This document shows, piece after piece, positions 1 through 9,028 of a DNA stretch of 64,000 bases; position 1 is the first letter of the stretch; every line of letters begins with the position of its first letter. Both the position numbers and the translations under genes were made by a program. The DNA is from Cupriavidus phytohabitans (GTDB lineage Bacteria > Pseudomonadota > Gammaproteobacteria > Burkholderiales > Burkholderiaceae). The stretch is taken from assembly GCF_000426345.1 (NCBI RefSeq), contig NZ_AUFE01000023.1, positions 1 through 64,000 of the forward strand, given 5' to 3'. The notes beneath the pieces are model-generated. The model was not told the origin of the DNA. It saw only the letters and a list, made by a program, of their open reading frames with translations, and searched no databases.

Positions 1-465
1 CGCGTGGTGACGCAGTTCCTCGGCCATATCGTGCGCGGCGAGCCGATCAAGCTGGTCGATGGCGGCGCGCAGAAGCGCGCCTTCGCCGATATCTCGGACG
101 GCATCAGCGCGCTGATGCGCATCATCGAGAACCCCGGCGGCATCGCCAGCGGCAAGATCTTCAATATCGGCAATCCGGCCAATATCCACTCGGTGCGCGA
201 GCTGGCCGAGATGATGCTCAAGATGGCCGCGGACTACCCCGAGTACGCCGAGGAGGCGCGCAAGACGCAGATCGTCGAGACCTCGTCGGGCGACTTCTAC
301 GGCAAGGGCTACCAGGACGTGCAGCATCGCGTGCCGAAGATCGGCAATACCATCGAAGAGCTGGGCTGGAAGCCCGAGGTCACGATGGAGCAGTCGCTGC
401 GCCGCATCTTCGAGGCGTATCGCGGTCACGTATCCGACGCGCGCACGCTGGTGAACCAGTCTTAG
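1..465 (+). CDS. ArnA dehydrogenase-like NAD-dependent epimerase/decarboxylase, C-terminal part
   Basis: The reading frame is open from the first base, so the start lies outside the window. The visible 154 residues match the C-terminal half of the short-chain dehydrogenase domain of ArnA, which oxidatively decarboxylates UDP-glucuronate for aminoarabinose modification of lipid A. The tell-tale stretches are KLVDGGAQKRAFADISDG, FNIGNPAN and YGKGYQDVQHRVPKIGNT, which align by eye with E. coli ArnA. The NAD-binding Rossmann part must lie upstream. It ends 43 bp before the convergent hydrolase-regulator gene. The exact substrate (UDP-glucuronate or another UDP-sugar) cannot be decided from this fragment. 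Confidence 0.75.
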   Translation, partial: RVVTQFLGHIVRGEPIKLVDGGAQKRAFADISDGISALMRIIENPGGIASGKIFNIGNPANIHSVRELAEMMLKMAADYPEYAEEARKTQIVETSSGDFYGKGYQDVQHRVPKIGNTIEELGWKPEVTMEQSLRRIFEAYRGHVSDARTLVNQS

Positions 466-508
466 GCTCGGGCAAGCGGCAACGGCCCCAAGCGCGACGA
501 ACGAGCCA

Positions 509-1588
509 CTAAGCGTCCGCGCGGTCGAACCCCGCCTTGCGCGCCAGCACGATGGCCTGCGCACGGTTCTCCACTTCCAGCTTGGCGAAGATGCTGGTGA
601 TGTGGTTGCGTACGGTCTTCTCGCACAGGTCCAGGCGCGCGGCGATCTGGGCGTTGTCGCGGCCCTGGGCGATCAGTTCGACGATATCGCGCTCGCGCCG
701 CGTCAGCGCGGTAAAGGCGGGATCGCGCACCGGCGCCGCGGCCGGCAGGAAGGCACGCACCTCGTCGAGCCAGCGGCGCCAGGCGGGCTCGGTTTCGAGC
801 AGCAGGTGGTTGCCGCTTTCCAGCGGCACGAAGCGCGCGCCGGGAATTTCGCTGGCGATCAGGCGGCCCTCGTCGAACGGCACGCGCGCGTCGCGCACTG
901 CATGCAGTACCAGCGTCGGACACGTGACCCTGGGCAGCAGTGCGACCACGTCGATGTCGTTGAACACGCGCATGAAGCGCGCGGCATTCAGCGGCGACGT
1001 GGAGACGCGCTCCAGCTCGTTGAACCACGCATGCTGCTCGGCCGTGCCGCCCGGGATGAACTGGGTCGTGAAGAACTGGCGAAAGGCGGGATTCTCCTGG
1101 CCCCAGCCGAGTTCAGCGAGCTTGTTCATCAGCTCGGCTTCCTCGCGCAGGCTTGGGCTCAGGTTGTCGCGCTTGAGCCGCCCGCGCGCATAGCCGCCGT
1201 GCAGGATCAGGTGGCTGACGCGGCCGGGGTGCGCCACGGCGTAGGCGACCGCAATGGATGCGCCCTGCGAGATACCCAGCAGCGGGAAATGTTCCACGCC
1301 GTTGGCATCGACGATGGTTTCCAGGTCGCGCAACCATGCGTCGAACGACAGGTCTTCGATATCGCGGTCGGACAGCCCGCAGCCGCGTTCGTCATAGCGG
1401 ATCAGCGTGTGGTGCGCCGACAGCGCCGTGATCATGTGGCTCCACACCGGGCTGCCCACATCGAACTCGAGGTGGCTCATCCAGTTGGCCGCCTTGACCA
1501 GCGGCGCGCCGCTGCCCGTGACGGCGTACGCAAGACGAACGCCATCCCGGCTGGTGCACAGGCGTATCTGCTGCTTGAACATCGGCAT
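509..1588 (-). CDS. alpha/beta hydrolase fused to LuxR-type DNA-binding domain
   Basis: A 359-residue protein with two domains. Residues about 5-285 form an alpha/beta hydrolase fold with a nucleophile elbow GISQG (Ser107), a candidate acid at Asp233 (VRDARVP) and a candidate His261 (ESGNHLL). Residues about 294-355 are a LuxR-type helix-turn-helix (LTRRERDIVELIAQG, then KTVRNHITSIFAKLEV). It is probably a one-component regulator whose sensor is a hydrolase-like domain, so it may bind or cleave an ester or lactone. The start is uncertain: the frame stays open to 1672, and ATG codons at 1588 and 1582 both lack a clear ribosome-binding site; homologous N-termini of the type MFKQQIRLCTSRDG favour these. 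No target gene is obvious. Confidence 0.75.
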   Translation of the reverse strand: MPMFKQQIRLCTSRDGVRLAYAVTGSGAPLVKAANWMSHLEFDVGSPVWSHMITALSAHHTLIRYDERGCGLSDRDIEDLSFDAWLRDLETIVDANGVEHFPLLGISQGASIAVAYAVAHPGRVSHLILHGGYARGRLKRDNLSPSLREEAELMNKLAELGWGQENPAFRQFFTTQFIPGGTAEQHAWFNELERVSTSPLNAARFMRVFNDIDVVALLPRVTCPTLVLHAVRDARVPFDEGRLIASEIPGARFVPLESGNHLLLETEPAWRRWLDEVRAFLPAAAPVRDPAFTALTRRERDIVELIAQGRDNAQIAARLDLCEKTVRNHITSIFAKLEVENRAQAIVLARKAGFDRADA

Positions 1589-1865
1589 GTCGGGCCGCGC
1601 GGTGCTGGGACGGCCTGCCGGCAGCGCGGCCATCGGGCCTTGCTGCCAGGCGGGCGCGCCGCGTGACTTCACTAGTGTAGGAAAGGATCGGTGCGACCTT
1701 GCAGGGGATTGCGCCAGCGCTCACGGCGTTTGCGCGAATGCGGCGGCCCGGCATGAAACCGGGCCGGTGGTCAGGGATGAGCGTGTGCCAGCGCTGGGCA
1801 CTCGCGTGTCATGACGCGCATGCGGGCGCACATGCGCTGGCATGGTGTGTCACTGAGGCACCCGA

Positions 1866-2273
1866 TTATGCATGGCTAAGGCATTCGCCACTGTCGCGCG
1901 AGCCGCTGCGCGCGCCGTCGCTGTAGCCGTCGCGCGAACTGATGCGGGCCCCTTCGGTAAACGGGTCGAACGCTCCCATGCGGGCGCCGTCGGTATATGG
2001 ATCGGGCCTGCGCATGCCGTCCCGGTACGGATCAAAGCCACGAACCGCGCACACGGACATGCCCTGGCGTGCCACCACGGGCAGCATCGAGGCCTCGGTC
2101 GCGGGCCGGTGCGCTCCGGCGGTGAGGGCGTCGCGCTGTCCATGGCGGGCATGCGCGGCGGTCCACGTGGTTTCGCCACCCACCGCGGCGTGGGCCGCCG
2201 GGCTTACACCTGCAGCCAGTGCGGCGGCGATCGTGGTGACGGTGAGCAGGGTCTTGGCAAACTTCTGATGCAT
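1866..2273 (-). CDS. small secreted protein with DGAR-type repeats, function unknown
   Basis: A 135-residue protein that I do not recognise. The ATG at 2273 is preceded by a good ribosome-binding site (GGAGATAGCA). Residues 1-29 form a signal peptide (Lys near the start, Ala/Leu-rich core, cleavage after AAHA), so the mature protein should be periplasmic or secreted. The C-terminal half holds four loose repeats of 10-12 residues centred on Y/F-x-D/E-G-A/M-R: PYRDGMR, PYTDGAR, PFTEGAR and GYSDGAR, at residues about 82-122. There is one Cys before the repeats (75) and one after (131), which could form a disulphide. No enzymatic motif is visible. Confidence 0.6.
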   Translation of the reverse strand: MHQKFAKTLLTVTTIAAALAAGVSPAAHAAVGGETTWTAAHARHGQRDALTAGAHRPATEASMLPVVARQGMSVCAVRGFDPYRDGMRRPDPYTDGARMGAFDPFTEGARISSRDGYSDGARSGSRDSGECLSHA

Positions 2274-2505
2274 TGCTATCTCCAACCGGGGATGCCGGCA
2301 GCAAGGCTGCTGCGGTCCCTCATGCAGGCGATCACCAACGGAAAGCACGGGCCGCACGGGATCGCCCTTGCCGTGCGGGCCGATTGCCTGGCGCCGGCCG
2401 GTTGCCTCGCATCGCTGCAGCGGCGCGGCGCCTGACTCCTGGATCAGGAAGATGGCGGGTGTGGGGGAGCGGGCGCGCCCGGCGCCCCGCTTCGGTCGCT
2501 CAACG

Positions 2506-2988
2506 TCAGTGCAGCCATCCGAACATCGCGATCAGCGGCGCCAGCGGCAGCGGCGGCAGCGGCGGCAGCGGCAGCGGCGGCAGCGGCCGCATCAGCCGCG
2601 CCGGACTGCGCCAGCGTGCCGCCAGGCACGCCGACACGCGGTCGGCGGCCAGCTGCACCGCGGTGCGCCAGAGCGCCGCATCCGGTGCCTGGCGACCGCG
2701 CAGGGAGCGCGCCAGCGACAGCGCGCGTCCCAGCTCGCGCGCCGGCGCGCCGTGATCGTGGTCCAGCTCGCGCAACGAGGCGAGCCACGACTCCCAGTTC
2801 GCGTGTGAATGACAGAAGACGTAGAGCAGCAGCAGAGCCGGCAACAGCAACACCGCGCCGGTGGGCGCGATGCGCTGGCGCAGCATGCGTCGCAGCCATG
2901 GCGGCAGCGCACGTCGCGGCAGGCGTGCACGACGGGCTTCGTCGGCATGCCGGCTGGACGGGCGAGACCACTGCTGCAACGAACGCAT
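2506..2988 (-). CDS. small membrane protein with proline-rich tail, function unknown
   Basis: A 160-residue hypothetical protein. The ATG at 2988 has a GAGGAG motif about 9 bp upstream. An Arg-rich N-terminus (about residues 10-40) is followed by one clear hydrophobic segment (VLLLPALLLLYVF), suggesting a single-pass inner-membrane protein. Near the C-terminus a run of alternating Pro and Leu (PLPPLPLPPLPPLPLAPL) is encoded by GGCAGC/GGCGGC-type repeats at about 2535-2586. Longer frames starting upstream exist but lack a better start. It is not similar to anything I can name, and expression is uncertain; composition is normal for this GC-rich genome. Confidence 0.4.
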   Translation of the reverse strand: MRSLQQWSRPSSRHADEARRARLPRRALPPWLRRMLRQRIAPTGAVLLLPALLLLYVFCHSHANWESWLASLRELDHDHGAPARELGRALSLARSLRGRQAPDAALWRTAVQLAADRVSACLAARWRSPARLMRPLPPLPLPPLPPLPLAPLIAMFGWLH

Positions 2989-3197
2989 GGCACGGCTCCT
3001 CGAGGAGGTGGACGCCACGAAGGGGTCCTGTGACAGGTTGAGGGTTGCATTGTCCGGCGCGAGGGACGGGCCGCGCATGAGGCCGTGGTCCCGGGCGGGT
3101 TGCTTCGACGCCCGGGATTCCGGGACAAGCGCCCCGGGAAGGCGCCGGCGGGTGGCGCATGGCAGATCCGCCCCTTGTCCGCGCTGGCAGCGTGAAA

Positions 3198-3240
3198 CAA
3201 AAAGCCCCGGGACACGCCTTGCAGCGCCATCCCGGGGCTT
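3198..3240 (-). terminator. rho-independent terminator of kup
   Basis: Arms AGCCCCGGGA (3203-3212) and TCCCGGGGCT (3230-3239) pair perfectly over 10 bp. Read on the minus strand the stem is followed by TTTTT (A-run at 3199-3203). It lies 29 bp past the kup stop codon. Confidence 0.85.
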
Positions 3241-3268
3241 GCAGCGGCGGGCAACGGGCCCGCCGGCT

Positions 3269-5170
3269 TCAGATCTCGACCTTGGTGCCCAGCTCCACCA
3301 CGCGGTTGGCGGGGATCTGGAAGAAATCCGACGGCTTGGCGCCGTTTTGATGCATCCAGGCGAACAAGCTCTCGCGCCACATCGGCATGCCCGGCAGCTT
3401 GGACGGGATCACCGATTCGCGCGCGATGAAGAACGAGGTCTCCATCAGCTCGAAATGCATGCCGAGCTTGCGGTCGGCCAGGTCCAGCACCTTCTGCACG
3501 TCCGGAGTCTCCTTGAAGCCGTATTCCGACTTCAGGATAAAGACGCCGCCGCCCAGGTCCTTGCAGCTGAGGCGATGATCGTCGTCGACATACGGCACGT
3601 CGCGCGTGATGAAATGCAGGAACACCACGCGTTCATGCAGCACGCGGTTGTGCTTGAGGTTGTGCAGCAGAGACACCGGCACCGACTCGGTATTGCCGGT
3701 CAGGAACACCGCGGTGCCCTCGACGCGGTGGGGCGGGTGCGCCAGCAGGCCGGCGATGAACGGCTCCAGCGGGATGCCGTCTTCCAGGCTGCGCGCGCGC
3801 AGCAGCTTGCGGCCGCTGTACCAGGTCATCAGCATGAAGAAGGCCATGCTGCCCAGCAGCAGCGGGAACCAGCCGCCTTCGGCAACCTTGAGCAGGTTGG
3901 CGGCGAAGAACGACAGGTCGACCAGCAGGAAGGCCGAGCCGACCAAGGCCACCAGCGCCGTGTTCCACTTCCACACGTTGCGCATGCACACCGCCGCCAG
4001 GATGCTGGTAATGACCATGGTCGTGGTCACGGCGATGCCGTAGGCCGCCGCCAGGTTCTCTGACTTCCTGAACGAGATCACCACGCCGAACACCAGCACC
4101 AGCAGCAGCCAGTTGACCACCGGCAGGTAGATCTGGCCGATCTCCGCGGCAGAGGTGTAGCGCACGCGCATGCGCGGCACGAAGCCCAGCTGGATCGCCT
4201 GGCTGGTCAGCGAGAACGCACCGGAGATAACCGCCTGCGAAGCGATCACCGTGGCGCAGGTGGCCAGCAGCACCATCGGGATCAGCAGCGGCTCCGGCAC
4301 CATCAGGTAGAACGGGTTCTCAACGCCGGCCGGGTTCTGCAGCAACATCGCGCCCTGGCCGAAGTAGTTCAGCATCAGGCACGGCATCACCAGGATGAAC
4401 CAGCCCATGCGGATCGGGCGCGCGCCAAAATGACCCATGTCGACGTACAGCGCCTCGGCCCCGGTCAGCACCAGGAACACCGAGCCCAGCACGATGAAGG
4501 CCTGCAGCGCATGCTCGACCAGGAAGGTGATGCCGTACAGGGGATTGACCGCCTTGAGAATTTCCGGCGCCTGGACCAAGTTGAACACGCCCAGCGCGCC
4601 CAGCGTCAGGAACCATGCCGTCATGATCGGCCCGAACAGCTTGCCCACCGCGTGGGTGCCATGCCGCTGGATCAGGAACAGGCCGGCCAGAATGGCCAGC
4701 GTGATCGGTATCACGAACTGCGACAGCTGCGGCGCGGCGATCTCCAGCCCTTCCACCGCCGACAGCACCGAGATCGCCGGCGTGATGACGGCATCGCCAT
4801 AGAACATGCAGGCGCCGAAGATGCCGAGCATCATCAGGACCTTGGCCTTGCCCGAGCGCGGCGCCACGGAACGCAGCACCAGCGCCATCAGCGCCAGCAC
4901 CCCGCCCTCGCCGTCGTTGTCGGCGCGCATGATGAACACCACGTACTTGATCGAGACCACAATGATCATGGCCCAGAACAGCATCGAGATGACGCCGAGT
5001 ACGGCGTCGGTGCTGAAGGCGATGCCATGTTCCTTGCTGAAGCACTCCTTGAGCGCGTACAGCGGGCTGGTGCCGATGTCGCCGAAGACGACGCCGACCG
5101 CGCCGAGCACCAGAGCGCGCGTGCTGGGACTCTCGACGAAATAATGGCTGGTTGTGGACTGGGTAGTCAT
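3269..5170 (-). CDS. kup: low-affinity potassium transport protein Kup
   Basis: A 633-residue member of the KT/HAK/KUP family, inner-membrane proton-coupled K+ uptake. Near the N-terminus is the family signature [17 protein letters not shown], then about twelve hydrophobic segments over residues 20-440 and a hydrophilic cytoplasmic C-terminal domain of about 190 residues, the usual length. I chose the ATG at 5170 ([11 protein letters not shown]); an in-frame GTG at 5197 would add nine residues, and neither has a strong ribosome-binding site. It appears monocistronic, with a candidate promoter at 5277-5305 and a strong terminator just downstream. Confidence 0.95.
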   Translation of the reverse strand: MTTQSTTSHYFVESPSTRALVLGAVGVVFGDIGTSPLYALKECFSKEHGIAFSTDAVLGVISMLFWAMIIVVSIKYVVFIMRADNDGEGGVLALMALVLRSVAPRSGKAKVLMMLGIFGACMFYGDAVITPAISVLSAVEGLEIAAPQLSQFVIPITLAILAGLFLIQRHGTHAVGKLFGPIMTAWFLTLGALGVFNLVQAPEILKAVNPLYGITFLVEHALQAFIVLGSVFLVLTGAEALYVDMGHFGARPIRMGWFILVMPCLMLNYFGQGAMLLQNPAGVENPFYLMVPEPLLIPMVLLATCATVIASQAVISGAFSLTSQAIQLGFVPRMRVRYTSAAEIGQIYLPVVNWLLLVLVFGVVISFRKSENLAAAYGIAVTTTMVITSILAAVCMRNVWKWNTALVALVGSAFLLVDLSFFAANLLKVAEGGWFPLLLGSMAFFMLMTWYSGRKLLRARSLEDGIPLEPFIAGLLAHPPHRVEGTAVFLTGNTESVPVSLLHNLKHNRVLHERVVFLHFITRDVPYVDDDHRLSCKDLGGGVFILKSEYGFKETPDVQKVLDLADRKLGMHFELMETSFFIARESVIPSKLPGMPMWRESLFAWMHQNGAKPSDFFQIPANRVVELGTKVEI

Positions 5171-5487
5171 GAGATTGGGTCTGCCCGGCCGGCTCACCGG
5201 CGGTTTGGTTGGCTCTGGCAGTCGCCACCCGACGCATGGGCACGGACTGCTGCGACCGATTTACGGCGCTTTTAGCGTTCTATTGCATCGCACAAACCCG
5301 CGCAATTCTAGATGAACTGCCCGCCAACGACCACTCCGGATGATTCGGGTGCCGTTTTCGGGACTCGGCAAGCATGGTGGGGAAGTGGCCGGTGGTCAAG
5401 GGGCGGATAGGCAAAACAGCAGTGCTTACGCCCGCAAGCTCCGTGGCGGCAAGGCAACATTTGTGCGCCAAAACGCACTCACGAGGA
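5171..5487. other. intergenic region between kup and the Liv operon end
   Basis: Holds the kup leader and candidate kup promoter. The rest (about 5306-5487) lies downstream of the last Liv gene; I see no gene, and no convincing terminator for the Liv operon. Confidence 0.5.
5277..5305 (-). promoter_or_regulatory. candidate sigma70 promoter of kup
   Basis: On the minus strand TTGCGC (5305-5300), a 17-bp spacer and TAGAAC (5282-5277) lie about 110 bp upstream of the kup ATG. Moderate match, not proven. Confidence 0.4.
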
Positions 5488-6261
5488 TCAGACGCCGAGG
5501 TAGCGGTCCAGCGCCTCAGGCTTGCCGGCCAGGTCGGCCGCCGGACCGGCCAGCACCACCCGGCCCTTTTCCAGCACCACCGCGCGGTCCGCGTGCGCCA
5601 GCACAAAGCGGAAGTTCCGGTCGACCACCACCGAAGCGATCCCGGTGGCTCGCACAGTGGCGATGACCTCCCAGATCTCGCGCACGATGCGCGGCGCCAG
5701 CCCTTCTGTGGCTTCATCCAGCACGAGGCAGTCCGGATTGGTCATCAGCGCGCGGCCGATCGACAGCATCTGCTGCTCGCCGCCGGACAGCTGCTGGCCG
5801 CCGTGCGACAGGCGCTCCTTCAGGCGCGGGAACAGGTCGAGCACGCGCGCCTCGTCCCAGTCGTTGCGGCCGTTGCAGCCCTTGCGGGCGGCCATCAGCA
5901 GGTTTTCGCGCACCGACAGGCTGGGGAAGATGCCCCGCCCTTCCGGCACATAGGCAACGCCCAGGCGCGCCACCTCGTACGGCTGCGCACGCGACATATC
6001 GCGGCCGGCCACGCGGATCCGCCCCTGGCGCTGGCGCACGTGACCCAGCAGCGTGCGCAACAGCGTGCTCTTGCCCATGCCGTTGCGGCCCAGCAGGCCC
6101 ACGGTCTCGCCCACGCCGACGGTGAAATCGATACCGCGCAGCACATGGCTGGAACCGTACCAGGCGTTGATGCCGGTGGCTTCGATCATCGGCGTGCTGA
6201 TTGGCGTGCTGATTGGCGTGCTGATTGGCGTGCTGATTGGCGTGGTGACGGGCGTACTCAT
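5488..6261 (-). CDS. livF: Liv-type ABC transporter ATP-binding protein (LivF family)
   Basis: A 257-residue ATPase with Walker A GRNGMGKS (58-65), ABC signature LSGGEQQ and Walker B CLVLDEA. It is the second ATPase of a hydrophobic amino-acid-type (HAAT) importer. The start ATG overlaps the livG stop in an ATGA, so translation is probably coupled. The first 24 residues are unusual: a repeated STPI unit encoded by 12-bp DNA repeats precedes MIEATGINAWYG, where LivF proteins normally begin. Met25 (position 6189) is therefore an alternative start. Location in the benzoate cluster suggests an aromatic acid rather than leucine as substrate; that is an inference, and the gene symbol is family-level only. 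Confidence 0.9.
   Translation of the reverse strand: MSTPVTTPISTPISTPISTPISTPMIEATGINAWYGSSHVLRGIDFTVGVGETVGLLGRNGMGKSTLLRTLLGHVRQRQGRIRVAGRDMSRAQPYEVARLGVAYVPEGRGIFPSLSVRENLLMAARKGCNGRNDWDEARVLDLFPRLKERLSHGGQQLSGGEQQMLSIGRALMTNPDCLVLDEATEGLAPRIVREIWEVIATVRATGIASVVVDRNFRFVLAHADRAVVLEKGRVVLAGPAADLAGKPEALDRYLGV
6191..6250. repeat. 12-bp in-frame tandem repeat at the livF N-terminus
   Basis: Four exact copies of GGCGTGCTGATT (6191-6238) plus a degenerate fifth (6239-6250). The unit is a multiple of three, so copy-number changes would keep the livF frame and change the number of STPI repeats. Confidence 0.95.
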
Positions 6262-7019
6262 GCGGCCTCGCTTTCTTCCTCGCCGAGGTAGGCGAGCTGG
6301 ACTTCGCGGTTGGCCCGGATCGCCTCGGGCGTGCCGGTGGCGATCACCGTGCCGTTGACCATCACGGTGATGCGGTCGGCGACCGAGAACACCGCGTCCA
6401 TGTCATGTTCGACCAGCAGGATCGCATGGCCCTCGCGCAGGCCGCGCAGCAGCCCCAACATGCGCGCCGACTCTTCCGCGCCCATGCCGGCGAGCGGCTC
6501 GTCAAGCAGCAGCGCCACCGGCTGCGTCGCCAGGCACATCGCCACCTCGAGCTGGCGCTTCTGGCCATGCGCCAGGTCGCTGGCAAGCCGGTCCGCCAGC
6601 GGCGCCAGTCCGGCGCGCTCCATGGCCTCGTCGGCCAGCGTGGCGCTGGTGCGGCAGCCCTGCGCGCTTTCCCACAGGCGCCAGGCACGCTGCGCACGCG
6701 ACTGCGCCGCCAGCCGGCAGTTCTCGCGCACGGTCAGCGGCAGGAAGATATTGTTGCGCTGGTAGCTGCGCCCCACGCCGTGCCGCGCCAGCCGCGGCTG
6801 CGACCAGCCGGTGACGTCCTCGCCCTTCAGGAACAGGCGCCCGGACGTGGGCGGCAGCTCGCACGACAGCATGTTGATCAGCGTGGACTTGCCGGCGCCG
6901 TTGGTGCCGATCACGGCATGGATCTCGTGCAGCGCCAGCGACAGGTCAACGCCGGCCACGGCGGTGAGGCCGCCAAAACGGCGCGTGAGCTGCTGCGCCT
7001 GCAGTACCGGCGTATTCAT
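6258..7019 (-). CDS. livG: Liv-type ABC transporter ATP-binding protein (LivG family)
   Basis: A 253-residue ATPase with Walker A GTNGAGKS (38-45), a signature region in the form LAHGQKRQLE as is usual for LivG, and Walker B ALLLDEP followed by LAGMG. It pairs with LivF as the motor of the importer. ATGA overlaps link it to livM upstream and livF downstream, showing tight translational coupling in a five-gene operon. The C-terminal EREVQLAYLG-like tail (NREVQLAYLGEEE) is typical of LivG. The symbol denotes the family; substrate is inferred from the benzoate context. Confidence 0.92.
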   Translation of the reverse strand: MNTPVLQAQQLTRRFGGLTAVAGVDLSLALHEIHAVIGTNGAGKSTLINMLSCELPPTSGRLFLKGEDVTGWSQPRLARHGVGRSYQRNNIFLPLTVRENCRLAAQSRAQRAWRLWESAQGCRTSATLADEAMERAGLAPLADRLASDLAHGQKRQLEVAMCLATQPVALLLDEPLAGMGAEESARMLGLLRGLREGHAILLVEHDMDAVFSVADRITVMVNGTVIATGTPEAIRANREVQLAYLGEEESEAA

Positions 7020-8113
7020 GCGGCCTCCGTATTGCGCGCGTTGCCATCACCGGCCTTGCCGGTCTCACTGGCTTCGGTCCCGTGCCCGCCGTTGTTGCGC
7101 CCCGTCTTACCGCGGCGCCCGTGCCGCAGCACCGCGGGCAGGCTCACCAGCCCGCGCGGCAGCAGTGCCACGGCAACAATGATGAAGCCGCCCATCACCA
7201 GCTGCCAGTGCTTGGTCAGCGTGCTGAACCATTCGGCGAGCAGCACGAACGAAAACGCACCCAGCACCGCCCCGGCCAGGCTGCCGACACCGCCCAGGAT
7301 CACCATCAGCATGGCATTGCCCGACTGGTGCCACGATGCGATCTCCGGATTGACGAAGCCGAACTGGATGGCATAGAGGAAGCCCGCCAGCCCCGCCAGC
7401 ACCCCGCCGGCGACAAAGGCGCCAAGCTGGTAGCGATAGGTGGCATAGCCGGCGGCACGCATGCGCTGCTCGTTATGGCGGATGCCCACCAGCGCGTGCC
7501 CGAAGCGCGAGCGCAGCACCAGCGCCAGCAGCGCGACCGTGGCCAGCAGGCCCGCCCACACCAGCCAGTAGAAGTGCATGGGATCGGTGACGGTCAGCAA
7601 CTGCTCACCCGGCACCGGGAATTCCGGACGGAAATAGATATAGGTGCCGTCGCTGCCGCCCGCGAGCTTGGTGTCATGGAAGACGAAGTACACCATCTGC
7701 GCGAAGGCCAGCGTGACCATGATGAAATACACGCCGCGCGTGCGCAGCACCAGCGCGCCCACCACCAGCGCCAGCCCTGCCGAGGCGGCCAGGGCGCCGG
7801 CCAGCAGCAGCCAGCCGTTGCCCGGCCCGGATTGCGGCGCGAGCATCGCGGTGGCGTAGGCAGCCATGGCAAAGTACGCGGCATGCCCCAGGCTCACCAG
7901 CCCGGTATAGCCGATCAGCAGCTGCAGCGACAACGCGAAGATCGCCATGATCATCACCTTGCTTAGCAGCTCGACATAGAACTTGTGGCTGTCCGCGGTC
8001 AACAGCAGCGGCAGCACGGCCAGCACGGAGAAGGCCACCAGCCAGCCCAGTGCGGCAAGCAGCGCGGCATTGCCGCGGGAATGCCGGCGCGCCGGCAATG
8101 TTGTCGGATTCAT
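7016..8113 (-). CDS. livM: Liv-type ABC transporter permease (LivM family)
   Basis: A 365-residue integral membrane permease with about ten hydrophobic segments and LivM features such as LLIGYTGLVSLGHAAYFAMA near residue 70 and GGVGSLAGAVLGA near residue 280. The hydrophilic Gly/Lys-rich C-terminal tail after about residue 335 is a less conserved extension. Its stop overlaps the livG start by ATGA and it begins one base after the livH stop. It forms the translocation pore with LivH. Confidence 0.92.
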   Translation of the reverse strand: MNPTTLPARRHSRGNAALLAALGWLVAFSVLAVLPLLLTADSHKFYVELLSKVMIMAIFALSLQLLIGYTGLVSLGHAAYFAMAAYATAMLAPQSGPGNGWLLLAGALAASAGLALVVGALVLRTRGVYFIMVTLAFAQMVYFVFHDTKLAGGSDGTYIYFRPEFPVPGEQLLTVTDPMHFYWLVWAGLLATVALLALVLRSRFGHALVGIRHNEQRMRAAGYATYRYQLGAFVAGGVLAGLAGFLYAIQFGFVNPEIASWHQSGNAMLMVILGGVGSLAGAVLGAFSFVLLAEWFSTLTKHWQLVMGGFIIVAVALLPRGLVSLPAVLRHGRRGKTGRNNGGHGTEASETGKAGDGNARNTEAA

Positions 8114-8114
8114 G

Positions 8115-8981
8115 TCATCCCGCCTTGAACAGCCCCTGCGGCTTCCACAGCAGGATCACCGCCATCAGCAGGTAGATCAGCACGCCGGCCGCCTCCTGCC
8201 AGAACACCTTGCCAAAGGTATCGACGAAACCCAGCAGCAGCGACGCCACCAGCGCGCCCTTGACCGAGCCGATACCGCCGATCACCACCACCACGAAGCA
8301 CACGATCAGCACCTGCCCGCCCATGCCCGGATACACCGACGACACCGGCGCCGAGATCATCCCCGCCAGCACCGCCAGCGCCACGCCAAGGGCGAACACG
8401 AAGCGGTACAGCACGGTGATGTTGATGCCGAGCGACTGCACCATCTCGCGGTTGGCCGCGCCGGCGCGGATCATCATGCCCAGCCGCGTGCGCCGGATCA
8501 CGTAGTACATGGCCCCGGCCACCGCCAGGCACACCGCCGAGATAAAGAGCCGGTACACGGGGTAGGTCATGTCATTGCCGATCGGCAGCGCGCCGTCCAG
8601 CAGCGCCGGCACCTGCACGCCGTGCACATCGTCGCCGACCAGGATGCTGCGCAGCTCTTCGAACACCAGGATGAGGCCGTACGTCATCAGCACCTGCTGC
8701 AGATGGTCGCGCTCGTAAAGGTAACTGAAGAAGGCCCACTCGAGCACGTAGCCGAACACCACGGCCAGCACAATGCCGAGCGGGATGGCGGTAAACAGGT
8801 TTCCGGTCAGCCCGGCGAGCGTGAAGGCAAGGTACGCGCCCAGCATGTAGAAGCTGCCGTGCGCCAGGTTGATCACGCCCATGATGCCGAAGATCAGCGT
8901 CAGGCCGCTGGCGACCAGGAACAGCAGCAGGCCGTACTGCACGCTGTTCAGGCACTGGATGAAGAAGGAGACGATGTCCAT
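8115..8981 (-). CDS. livH: Liv-type ABC transporter permease (LivH family)
   Basis: A 288-residue permease with eight or so membrane segments and LivH motifs GVINLAHGSFYMLGAY (near 35-50) and VVVIGGIGSVKGA (near 230). It partners LivM. The spacing to livM is a single base. Between it and the upstream binding-protein gene lies a 196-bp gap carrying a large inverted repeat, so transcription may be partly uncoupled there. Confidence 0.92.
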   Translation of the reverse strand: MDIVSFFIQCLNSVQYGLLLFLVASGLTLIFGIMGVINLAHGSFYMLGAYLAFTLAGLTGNLFTAIPLGIVLAVVFGYVLEWAFFSYLYERDHLQQVLMTYGLILVFEELRSILVGDDVHGVQVPALLDGALPIGNDMTYPVYRLFISAVCLAVAGAMYYVIRRTRLGMMIRAGAANREMVQSLGINITVLYRFVFALGVALAVLAGMISAPVSSVYPGMGGQVLIVCFVVVVIGGIGSVKGALVASLLLGFVDTFGKVFWQEAAGVLIYLLMAVILLWKPQGLFKAG

Positions 8982-9028
8982 GCGGGCAATACATCAAGGA
9001 ACGGAAACGCCACGCATGCTGGTGGCAA

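Noticed and set aside
2273-2357. Upstream start of the small exported repeat protein.
   Set aside because: The extra 28 residues precede the signal peptide and the internal ATG at 2273 has a strong ribosome-binding site.
6191-6250. Possible CRISPR-like array.
   Set aside because: Units are 12 bp, directly joined with no spacers, and lie in a coding frame; this is a simple tandem repeat.
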